NCBI GenBank assembly: GCA_934623455.1
Contig: CAKTVK010000071.1
Coordinates: forward strand, 1-10,042
From: an uncultured Eggerthellaceae bacterium
GTDB taxonomy: Bacteria; Actinomycetota; Coriobacteriia; Coriobacteriales; Eggerthellaceae
DNA length: 10,042 bases
Direction of reading: 5' to 3'
Under the pieces are notes generated by a model, which had not been told where the DNA came from, made no database searches, and saw only the letters and a list, made by a program, of their open reading frames with translations. How positions within the stretch are numbered: the first letter of the stretch is position 1; each line of letters begins with the position of its first letter. Made by a program: the position numbers and the translations under genes. Positions 1 to 5,377 of this stretch are shown here, piece after piece.

Positions 1-1
1 T

Positions 2-1102
2 GAAATGCCTTATGATGAGCTCGCGGATGGCGAAGACGCCGAAGATGCCGGCAGCGGCAGCGAGCCTGCTGATTACGCGGATGGCGAAGACGCCGACTAC
101 GAAGATGACGAAATCGGGGAAGACGACGCTGGATATACGGAGATCAAGATTTCAGAGGCGCCGATCATGCTTGACAACGTGGTTGCCGTGGTGGACTGCG
201 CGCGCATGTTTGACGAGTTCAACGGCGGTCAAGATTTGGTGAGTGCAAATGAGGAAGATGACATTGCCAATTTGCTTATCAACCAAATCGAGTTTTGCTC
301 CACGCTCATCCTGAACAAAGTGGACCAAGTGACCCCCGAGCAACTGGCTGAGCTGAAAGTGCTCATTCGCAGTTTACAGAAGGACGCAACCATTATCGAG
401 GCTGTTCAGGGTGATGTTCCGCTGAACGAGATCCTGTATACCGATCGTTTTACGTTCGATAGCGTTTTTGATTCCGCGGGTTGGGTTGATGCGCTGGAAA
501 ACGGCGTGGAGGAAACGCACGAAGCCGACGGCCACGGTCACCATCACCATGAGCATCACCATGACGGCGACGAACACGAGTGCACGTGCGACCCTGATCA
601 CGACAACGGCGAAAGCGCAGGTCACGACCATGATGAATGCGACGATCCCGATTGCGCGTGCCATCACCACCACCATCACGAGGACGGTTCTTGCTGTTGC
701 GGCCACGACCATGCCGACGGACACGACCATGTGGCGGAATACGGCATTACGACGTTCGTGTATGAGCGCCGTCGTCCTTTTGCCATGGAATCTTTGCGCG
801 CGCTTGTGCGCGAATGGCCGGCAAGCATCATTCGCTGCAAGGGCATGGCCTGGATTGATGACGACGAGAATACGTGCTTCCTGTTCGAGCAGGCGGGCAA
901 GCGTTTCTATATGTCGCCGAACAGCCCGTGGATCGCATCGGCCACGCCCGAAGAGCGCGAGGCAATCTTGAACGCGAATCCGAACGCCCTTGATGATTGG
1001 GATGACACGGTAGGCGACCGCCGCAATAAGCTGGTCGTTATCGGCAAGGACATGAACCGCGCTGAAATCGAGGCGCGTCTCGACGAATGCTTGATGCAGT
1101 AA
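2..1102 (+). CDS. CobW/COG0523-family GTPase, probable metallochaperone (5' end cut by window edge)
   Basis: The reading frame is open to the left edge, so the gene starts upstream and the in-frame ATG at 5 is internal. The Walker A and switch motifs of a CobW GTPase are therefore not visible. Counting from ATG 5: an acidic Asp/Glu-rich linker covers about residues 4-46; a strand ending in VVAVVD lies near 59-64; the guanine-specificity NKVD motif is at 104-107. A His/Cys tract spans 172-242, with runs of four, three and six His and a CCC, totalling 23 His and 8 Cys. The CobW C-terminal domain covers about 247-363, with YGITTFVYERRRPF and GDRRNKLVVIG. Family members deliver metals such as Zn or Co, using GTP, to client proteins in the cytoplasm. 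The metal here is unknown: the tract could store Zn, or Ni as in His-rich HypB. Linkage to the hydrogenase about 4 kb away is only suggestive. The family call is secure; the function is inferred. Confidence 0.88.
   Translation, partial: EMPYDELADGEDAEDAGSGSEPADYADGEDADYEDDEIGEDDAGYTEIKISEAPIMLDNVVAVVDCARMFDEFNGGQDLVSANEEDDIANLLINQIEFCSTLILNKVDQVTPEQLAELKVLIRSLQKDATIIEAVQGDVPLNEILYTDRFTFDSVFDSAGWVDALENGVEETHEADGHGHHHHEHHHDGDEHECTCDPDHDNGESAGHDHDECDDPDCACHHHHHHEDGSCCCGHDHADGHDHVAEYGITTFVYERRRPFAMESLRALVREWPASIIRCKGMAWIDDDENTCFLFEQAGKRFYMSPNSPWIASATPEEREAILNANPNALDDWDDTVGDRRNKLVVIGKDMNRAEIEARLDECLMQ
22..96 (+). repeat. 21-nt perfect direct repeat in the acidic linker of the GTPase gene
   Basis: The 21 bases at 22-42 recur exactly at 76-96, a period of 54 nt (18 codons), so reading frame is kept. 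Both copies encode ADGEDA within the Asp/Glu-rich linker. This looks like an in-frame internal duplication that lengthened the linker, and could be a site of length variation between strains. Confidence 0.85.
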
Positions 1103-1129
1103 CGCTTTTTCGCTTTTCGCGGTCGGGAT

Positions 1130-1198
1130 TGCGCTTGTGCGCACTGGATTTGAAGGGGGTTGTTGTCGAAACGCCCGGTATTTCGGGCAAATCGACGA
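1130..1198 (+). other. Two small hairpins downstream of the GTPase gene
   Basis: The first is a 5-bp stem, TGCGC (1130-1134) with GCGCA (1139-1143), around a TTGT loop. The second is two-tiered: GTCGA (1165-1169) pairs with TCGAC (1192-1196), then a symmetric 3x3 internal loop, then GCCCG (1173-1177) with CGGGC (1184-1188) closing a 6-nt loop. Neither has a following T-run, so they are not obvious terminators. They may be 3'UTR structure or processing sites; no known RNA family is recognised. Confidence 0.35.
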
Positions 1199-1218
1199 TA
1201 CTCGGTGGTCAGGAATGA

Positions 1219-1252
1219 AAATCGGGGAGGCTCGAATGATCCTCCCCGATTT
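1219..1252. terminator. Intrinsic terminator, usable on both strands, between convergent genes
   Basis: A perfect 12-bp stem, aaatcggggagg (1219-1230) with cctccccgattt (1241-1252), closes a 10-nt loop. The GC core sits next to the stem ends' A and T tracts, giving TTT then ATCATTTC on the plus strand and TTTT then CATTCC on the minus strand. It lies 117 nt after the GTPase stop and 218 nt beyond the stop of the convergent deformylase-like gene, so it could end both transcripts. Confidence 0.75.
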
Positions 1253-1469
1253 ATCATTTCTATTATCCCAGGTCACAACGATACGTCGCATGCTGCCTTT
1301 TGAAAAACCGGTGTAAATGAGGTTTTGGAGCCAAGATCAACCACCGATTATCGTGCATTTGCCCGAATTCGCACCCGTTTTTCCAACAAGCACCCTGATT
1401 TCCATCTTGTGTGTTGTTGCGCATCGGCTTTTCTTGCAAGCAGGACGACCCAGATTGGGAATTTCGCGC
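1253..1469. other. Non-coding gap with nothing recognisable
   Basis: This is the rest of the 367-bp gap between the GTPase stop and the deformylase-like stop. I see no gene with a credible ribosome binding site, no strong hairpin and no tRNA-like fold. The only short inverted element is CCCA/TGGG near 1449-1459, too weak to call. Confidence 0.5.
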
Positions 1470-1895
1470 TTAAATCAGCTTGCCGTTGCAGTGGTCAATC
1501 ATGTGCTGGATGATTTCGGCCGTCCAGCCTTCGTAGTTGCGCTTCTTTGCAACCAACGCGTCATCGATAAGTTGCTCGAACTCCACGCGAATCCAATCGA
1601 AGCGGCGCACCATCTGCGGGCCAGCTTCAGGCAGCGACAAGCATTCTTCGGGCATTTTCGACGGACGAAGCGCCTGGTTAAACGAGGGGTTGAACATAAC
1701 ATGGATGTTGTCTTGGTCGTCCCTGAACGCAATGATGCGCTTCGTTACGCCAATTTGGTTGGCTGCCAGGCACGCGGCGTCTTCCATGGATTGCAGCGTA
1801 TCTACCAGGTCTTCTGCTACGGAAGCATCTTCGGTCGTAGCTTTTTCGCACGTAACGGACAGAATGTCGGTATCGGTTACCAGTTCTTTAATCAC
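1470..1895 (-). CDS. Peptide deformylase-like protein with altered active site (HMIDH)
   Basis: This 141-residue protein is shorter than typical deformylases (about 150-190). Peptide deformylase removes the formyl group from the N-terminal Met of new proteins, using a metal held by one Cys and two His. All three family motifs are recognisable but altered. Motif I is AACLAANQ at 40-47, keeping Gln47. Motif II is EECLS at 83-87, with Glu for the usual Gly and metal-ligand Cys85 kept. Motif III is QHMIDH at 130-135, with His131 and His135 kept but Met132 replacing the catalytic Glu; the DNA codon is clearly ATG. The GTG start at 1895 was chosen because AAAGGAGA lies 5 nt upstream; the longer frame adds an unlikely N-terminus. 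The gene stands alone on the minus strand, divergent from the CoA ligase. It is probably not the housekeeping deformylase and may be inactive or have another role. Confidence 0.85.
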   Translation of the reverse strand: MIKELVTDTDILSVTCEKATTEDASVAEDLVDTLQSMEDAACLAANQIGVTKRIIAFRDDQDNIHVMFNPSFNQALRPSKMPEECLSLPEAGPQMVRRFDWIRVEFEQLIDDALVAKKRNYEGWTAEIIQHMIDHCNGKLI

Positions 1896-1900
1896 CGGAT

Positions 1901-1908
1901 TCTCCTTT
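1901..1908 (-). promoter_or_regulatory. Ribosome binding site that sets the GTG start of the deformylase-like gene
   Basis: On the minus strand AAAGGAGA is followed 5 nt later by GTG (1895-1893). No comparable site precedes the more upstream in-frame Met codons, so this supports the short 141-residue product. Confidence 0.7.
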
Positions 1909-1926
1909 CGAATCTTTGCGCGGATT

Positions 1927-1932
1927 AGTATA
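1927..1932 (-). promoter_or_regulatory. Candidate -10 box for the deformylase-like gene
   Basis: On the minus strand TATACT, preceded directly by TG, lies 31 nt upstream of the GTG start. A poor -35 candidate, TTGCTG (plus 1953-1958), lies 20 nt further upstream. The -10 match is good, the -35 and spacing are not, so the call is tentative. Confidence 0.35.
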
Positions 1933-2035
1933 CATGAGCGCGGCGGCGCCTGCAGCAAACGCAGCGTCAGAAGCAACAAAAGGAGCGAAAAAACGCGCGC
2001 GGCAAATTCCGTCACGCCACTCCAAAACGATTATT

Positions 2036-2063
2036 TTAACCGCATCATGTTAGCCGCATGTTA
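2036..2063. repeat. Tandem 14-bp imperfect repeat between divergent genes
   Basis: TTAACCGCATCATG (2036-2049) is followed directly by TTAGCCGCATGTTA (2050-2063). The first ten bases differ at one position. On the minus strand this shows as two TAACATG heptamers whose starts are 11 bp apart, about one helical turn. It sits between the deformylase-like and CoA-ligase genes and upstream of a candidate promoter for the latter. It may be an operator; no regulator can be named. Confidence 0.4.
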
Positions 2064-2103
2064 AAAAACCCGATAACAACGCGCCCAATCGCAGACATTG
2101 GAG

Positions 2104-2109
2104 TACAAT
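2104..2109 (+). promoter_or_regulatory. Weak candidate -10 box for the CoA ligase operon
   Basis: TACAAT lies 68 nt upstream of the ATG at 2178. No good -35 sits 16-18 nt upstream, so an activator, perhaps at the tandem repeat at 2036-2063, or a different promoter would be needed. Confidence 0.25.
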
Positions 2110-2177
2110 TGCCCCACGCGCATATCCGCGCTACCCCCTTATGCGGTTTCCCGCAAAAAGCACAAGAAAGGATTCAC

Positions 2178-3491
2178 ATGGGCAAGCAAGATGCAATTTT
2201 GCGCATGCCTCATGAAGAGCTGGAAGCAATCCAGCTTGAGGGATTGAAGAAGACGGTCGTCAACGTATATGAGCACGTTCCTTTTTATAAGGAATCGTTT
2301 GATAAGGCGGGATTTGACCCGTATTCCGTTGAAACGTTAGCCGATTTGCAAAAGGCCCCCTTCGTTCAGAAGCAGGACCTGCGCGACGCATATCCGTACG
2401 GCATGTTGGCGGTGCCGCTTTCGGACGTGAAGGAAATCCATATGTCTTCGGGCACCACGGGCGTTGCTACGGTGGGCGCTTATACCGACTACGACTTGAA
2501 GTTCTGGGGCGAATGTTTTGCGCGCGGCGTTGAGCTGGGCGAAGGCGACGAGAACGATATCATGCAGGTATGCTACGGCTACGGTCTTTTCACGGGCGGC
2601 TTGGGTGCTCATTACGGCGGTGTTGCCGCAGGTTGTACCACCATTCCTGCATCTGCGGGTAATACCGAGCGTCAGATTCGTATCCTGCGCACCATGGGAA
2701 CTACTATTCTGTGCTGCACGCCTTCGTATGCCATGCACATTGCCGACACCGCGCTTGCCATGGGTCTTGACCCCAAGAAGGAATTCTCTTTGAAGTTCGG
2801 CATCCACGGCGCCGAGCCTATGTCTGACAACTTCCGCGAGGAACTGGAAAACAAGCTGGGCTACAAGGTGCTTGACGTTTACGGCCTGACCGAGACCATG
2901 GGCCCCGGCGTGGCTATTGAATGCCTGCAGCAAACGGGCTTGCATTTGGCGGAAGACCACTTCATCGCCGAGATCATCGACCCCGCTACCGGTCAAGTTT
3001 TGCCTGATGGCGAATGGGGCGAGCTTGTGATTACCACGGTTGACCGAGAAGCATCTCCCGTGGTGCGCTATCGCACGCGCGACATCACGCGCATCATTCC
3101 GGGCGAATGCGCTTGCGGCCGCACGCATCGTCGCATTGATCGCTTGCACGGACGTACCGACGACATGCTTATCATCCGCGGCGTGAACGTGTTCCCCAGC
3201 CAGATTGAGAACGTGATGAAGACATTCCCCGAGGTTTCCTCGTGGTACCAAATCGAGCTTTCCAACCCGAACCACTTGGATGTTGTCACGCTGAAGGCCG
3301 AGCTCAACCCCGATTTCGACTTCGATCAGGTTGCCGCAATCGAGCGACTTCAGAAGGCTATCCAGACAAAGTGCAAGGCAGAACTTTCTGTGGGCATTAA
3401 GGTGAAGCTGGTGGAACCCATGACCATCGCTCGCTCTGAAGGCAAGGCAAAGCGCGTTATCGATTTAAGGACGGGGGTTTTCAATGATTAG
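2178..3491 (+). CDS. paaK: PaaK-type phenylacetate/aryl-acid CoA ligase (AMP-forming)
   Basis: This 437-residue protein has the usual PaaK length. Such enzymes activate an aromatic or other carboxylic acid with ATP to an acyl-adenylate and then a CoA thioester in the cytoplasm. Visible motifs, in order: the phosphate-binding loop SSGTTG at 90-95, the YGLTET motif at 235-240, YRTRD at 298-302, the hinge region DRLHGRTDDMLIIRGVNVFP at 321-340, and a C-terminal EGKAKRVID (421-429) holding the candidate catalytic Lys. A CACG cysteine pattern at 311-314 with nearby His fits the metal-site region seen in some PaaK proteins. ATG 2178 follows AAAGGA by 5 nt and matches the family N-terminus; the frame extends to 2058 but without a ribosome site. 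The stop overlaps the ACT gene by 8 nt, implying translational coupling. In anaerobes such pairs often serve aryl-pyruvate or aryl-acetate metabolism, but the substrate is not readable here. Confidence 0.9.
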   Translation: MGKQDAILRMPHEELEAIQLEGLKKTVVNVYEHVPFYKESFDKAGFDPYSVETLADLQKAPFVQKQDLRDAYPYGMLAVPLSDVKEIHMSSGTTGVATVGAYTDYDLKFWGECFARGVELGEGDENDIMQVCYGYGLFTGGLGAHYGGVAAGCTTIPASAGNTERQIRILRTMGTTILCCTPSYAMHIADTALAMGLDPKKEFSLKFGIHGAEPMSDNFREELENKLGYKVLDVYGLTETMGPGVAIECLQQTGLHLAEDHFIAEIIDPATGQVLPDGEWGELVITTVDREASPVVRYRTRDITRIIPGECACGRTHRRIDRLHGRTDDMLIIRGVNVFPSQIENVMKTFPEVSSWYQIELSNPNHLDVVTLKAELNPDFDFDQVAAIERLQKAIQTKCKAELSVGIKVKLVEPMTIARSEGKAKRVIDLRTGVFND

Positions 3492-3906
3492 CCAAGTTAC
3501 TGTTTTTCTGGAGAACGCCGAAGGTCGTTTGGCGGCATTGACCAAGGTCATGGCCGATGCCCAGGTGAACATGAAGGCCTTGAGCATTGCGGAAACCGCT
3601 GAGTACGGCGTGATTCGCATCATTTGCGCCGACCCCGATAAGGCAACCGAGGCGCTGAACGCGGCGGGGTATCGTGTTATGAAAACACCCGTATCTGCCA
3701 TTTCCATCACCGATACGGCGGGCGGCTTGGCCACGCTTATGGCGATTTTCGATGACATGGATGTAAACGTCCAGTACGGTTATTGCTTTAGCGAGTCCAA
3801 TCAGGCAATTGCCGTTATGAAGATTCCCGCGGCAGATAGCGTTGCCATTGCTGAAAAAGTAGCGGCAGCGGGCTTCAAGGTGCTCAGCCAGACCGATTTG
3901 GGGTAA
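3484..3906 (+). CDS. Tandem ACT-domain protein, likely amino-acid or aryl-acid sensor for the CoA ligase
   Basis: This 140-residue protein appears to be two ACT domains in tandem, about residues 1-66 and 70-138, with no catalytic domain. ACT folds bind amino acids or related small ligands, usually at dimer interfaces. The first repeat begins QVTVFLENAEGRLAALTKVMADAQVNM, here described by its GRLAALTKV core at 14-22; the second has GGLATLMAIFDDMDVNVQ at 80-97, the same helix-strand pattern. It starts inside the last codons of the CoA ligase (8-nt overlap), with GGACGGGGG upstream acting as a ribosome site within the ligase gene. Stand-alone ACT proteins paired with PaaK ligases are a known arrangement, so it probably controls or stabilises the ligase. 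The ligand is unknown, though aromatic amino acids are plausible. Confidence 0.85.
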   Translation: MISQVTVFLENAEGRLAALTKVMADAQVNMKALSIAETAEYGVIRIICADPDKATEALNAAGYRVMKTPVSAISITDTAGGLATLMAIFDDMDVNVQYGYCFSESNQAIAVMKIPAADSVAIAEKVAAAGFKVLSQTDLG

Positions 3907-3950
3907 GGCGCACGCCTGCTGTAATCTGTTGTGTAACTTGCCACAAAAAG

Positions 3951-3978
3951 AGGGCTTGTCTCAATCGAGGCAAGCCCT
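3951..3978. terminator. Intrinsic terminator between the convergent ACT and DegV genes
   Basis: The stem AGGGCTTGTCTC (3951-3962) pairs with GAGGCAAGCCCT (3967-3978) over 12 bp with one G-U wobble and an AATC loop. On the minus strand it is followed by CTTTTTG, a good terminator for the DegV transcript 149 nt past its stop. On the plus strand it is followed by TCTTGTT, weaker but plausible for the ligase-ACT operon, 44 nt past its stop. Confidence 0.75.
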
Positions 3979-4126
3979 TCTTGTTGGGAAAGCGAATGTT
4001 GGGGAAGGGGTGACGAGCGGCTTGGGAGCCGCGCATCGGGCGCAATGCGGCTTACGGTCGCACGACGGAGATTGCTGCAGGTGGTCAGAAAAACCGCAGG
4101 TCAGCAGAGAACAGCGCACTAAACCC

Positions 4127-4996
4127 TTACGCCTGCGCCATGGCAACAATGCCGAATGCACCCGGGCCGCTATGGCTTCCAATCACGCCGCCGGTTTGAA
4201 TCCAGCAGATGTCGTTGAAGCCGGCCTCTTCGCAGCGTTTCGTTACTTTGTCCTGAATGCTCTGTTCAAGCCCGGCACCCCAGATAAGATTCAAGTGATC
4301 GTGCTCTTTCGGCTCGTCGGACAAGAAGTGCTCTACCGCCTTCATCACGCATTTTTCCATGGAGCCGCGCTGCTTTTTCGTGGCAACCAGCTTGCCGTCA
4401 AGAATCTCGATAGTGGGCTTGATGTTCAGCAGCATGGCGCCCAAAAATGCCATGTTGCTCAGGCGACCGCCCGCGTGCAAGAACTCAAGGCTGCCGGGGA
4501 TGAAGTGCATGCGGCAGTGTGCAATGCGGTCTTCAATGTAGGAGGTAAGTTCGGGTAGCGTGATAGAAGGCTGCTGCGCAATGCGCTGCGCCACTTCTTT
4601 TACAATCAGACAACCGCCTGCAGAAACCGCTTTCGTATCGAAGGCGTGGAAGCGGTCCTGGAATTCCTGGCTGCGTGTTTTCACGGCAACAAGCGCACTT
4701 TCGTATGAGCACGTGGTTGCCGCAGAATATGCCAGATAAATGATTTCCGCATGGGGATGCTCTTGCTCTATTTTGTCGAAGAACGGGTAAAAGTCCGCGG
4801 GCATGCAGCCGCTTGTTTTCGGCAGCTCGCGCGTCTTTTTATAGTGATCGAACACATCGGTTGCGGGGAAGGTGCCATCGTCCAGGCATTTTCCGTTGAA
4901 CGTCACGTGCATAGGCACCACCAAAATGCCATATTGCTGGGCAAGTTCGTTGGGAATGTCGTTTCCCGATTCAGTCATAAGAATATAGTTCGTCAT
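4127..4996 (-). CDS. DegV/FakB-family fatty-acid-binding protein
   Basis: At 289 residues it has the usual DegV length. Members bind a single fatty acid; FakB members present it to the kinase FakA for phosphorylation and entry into phospholipid synthesis. The N-terminal domain opens with MTESGNDIP (7-15). KTSGCMP at 60-66 holds the conserved Thr-Ser for the carboxylate. YSAATTCSYESA at 90-101 matches the family's SSxxSGTYxSA helix, and DTKAVSAGG follows at 120-128. The C-terminal domain has SLEFLHAGGRLSN (169-181), NIKPTIEILDGKL (191-203) and VIGSHSGPGAFGI (271-283). The start at 4996 was chosen from AGGA a few bases upstream and the family N-terminus; the frame extends 27 codons further without a good site. 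It stands alone, convergent to the ACT gene and divergent from the hydrogenase. No FakA kinase is in the window, so a FakB role is inferred from family only. Confidence 0.9.
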   Translation of the reverse strand: MTNYILMTESGNDIPNELAQQYGILVVPMHVTFNGKCLDDGTFPATDVFDHYKKTRELPKTSGCMPADFYPFFDKIEQEHPHAEIIYLAYSAATTCSYESALVAVKTRSQEFQDRFHAFDTKAVSAGGCLIVKEVAQRIAQQPSITLPELTSYIEDRIAHCRMHFIPGSLEFLHAGGRLSNMAFLGAMLLNIKPTIEILDGKLVATKKQRGSMEKCVMKAVEHFLSDEPKEHDHLNLIWGAGLEQSIQDKVTKRCEEAGFNDICWIQTGGVIGSHSGPGAFGIVAMAQA

Positions 4997-5029
4997 TTTT
5001 CCTACCATTATTCTCGGAGAGCCAAGGTT

Positions 5030-5062
5030 TCGATGCGTGTTTTGTTGCTGTAGACGCATCGA
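5030..5062 (-). promoter_or_regulatory. 9-bp perfect inverted repeat in the degV leader
   Basis: TCGATGCGT (5030-5038) and ACGCATCGA (5054-5062) form perfect arms around a 15-nt spacer. The element begins 34 nt upstream of the DegV start on the minus strand. It could be a leader hairpin or an operator for a dimeric repressor. No T-run follows on the minus strand, which argues against an attenuator. Confidence 0.45.
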
Positions 5063-5172
5063 TAACCACGAAAACACAAATACACGAACTGTATCACTAT
5101 GAGTAGAAATTGAAAAGAAGAAGTATTCGTCCCTTTTTTAGCCCGTTCCCCAGGTTTTTTGCTCGCGTTCGC

Positions 5173-5199
5173 TTGAACAATCCTGCTTATTGCTAAACT
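5173..5199 (+). promoter_or_regulatory. Candidate promoter of the hydrogenase operon
   Basis: TTGAAC (5173-5178) and TAAACT (5194-5199) are 15 bp apart; the latter is preceded by TGC, an extended -10 pattern. If right, the leader is about 170 nt. The spacer is short, and other A/T-rich hexamers in this 381-bp divergent region could serve instead. Confidence 0.3.
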
Positions 5200-5220
5200 T
5201 CCCAACAGTTTACCGAAGGG

Positions 5221-5265
5221 TGCGAATCGTAACGCTGTTTACTAATCTTTTCGCAAACGTAACAC
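5221..5265. repeat. Direct repeat pair 30 bp apart upstream of the hydrogenase operon
   Basis: TGCGAATCGTAACGC (5221-5235) and TCGCAAACGTAACAC (5251-5265) share the core AAnCGTAAC (5225-5233 and 5255-5263). The 30-bp spacing is close to three helical turns, so both would face the same side of the DNA. This is a candidate activator or repressor site; the protein is unknown. Confidence 0.35.
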
Positions 5266-5298
5266 AGAATCGATTTCGTCTGACCCTAAGGTGTTATC

Positions 5299-5319
5299 AG
5301 TGGCAATTTCAAGTGGCAA
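5299..5319. repeat. AGTGGCAA direct repeat pair near the hydrogenase start
   Basis: AGTGGCAA occurs at 5299-5306 and 5312-5319, a 13-bp period, 59 nt upstream of the small-subunit start. If the candidate promoter at 5173-5199 is right, the pair lies in the leader and could be a roadblock-type operator or simple chance. Confidence 0.3.
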
Positions 5320-5363
5320 AGCAAGCTGGAAAAGAGAGGGCCGCTTGAATGAGTTTTGAACCG

Positions 5364-5371
5364 AAGGAGGT
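5364..5371 (+). promoter_or_regulatory. Strong ribosome binding site fixing the small-subunit start
   Basis: AAGGAGGT lies 6 nt before ATG 5378, near-perfect placement. It is too close to the in-frame TTG at 5372 for that codon to be the start. Confidence 0.8.
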
Positions 5372-5377
5372 TTGAAA

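Noticed and set aside
374..1291. Minus-strand open frame opposite the GTPase gene
   Set aside because: It mirrors the His/Asp-rich tract, giving long Met/Val/Ala runs, and reads through the terminator hairpin. No ribosome site or motif is visible.
1317..1928. Plus-strand open frame opposite the deformylase-like gene
   Set aside because: The minus-strand frame has clear deformylase motifs and a good ribosome site; this one has neither.
2058..2177. Upstream extension of the CoA ligase by 40 codons
   Set aside because: It has no ribosome site, would begin inside the tandem repeat, and does not match the family N-terminus. ATG 2178 fits both.
2337..3275. Minus-strand 312-codon frame inside the CoA ligase
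   Set aside because: It is an antisense shadow of a well-supported gene, with no recognisable domain.
4027..4052. Hairpin AGCCGC/GCGGCT downstream of the DegV stop
   Set aside because: It is a 6-bp stem with a 14-nt loop and no T-run on either strand; the hairpin at 3951-3978 is a much better terminator.
5372..5377. TTG start two codons before the small-subunit ATG
   Set aside because: It directly abuts the AAGGAGGT ribosome site, leaving no spacing, whereas ATG 5378 has ideal spacing.
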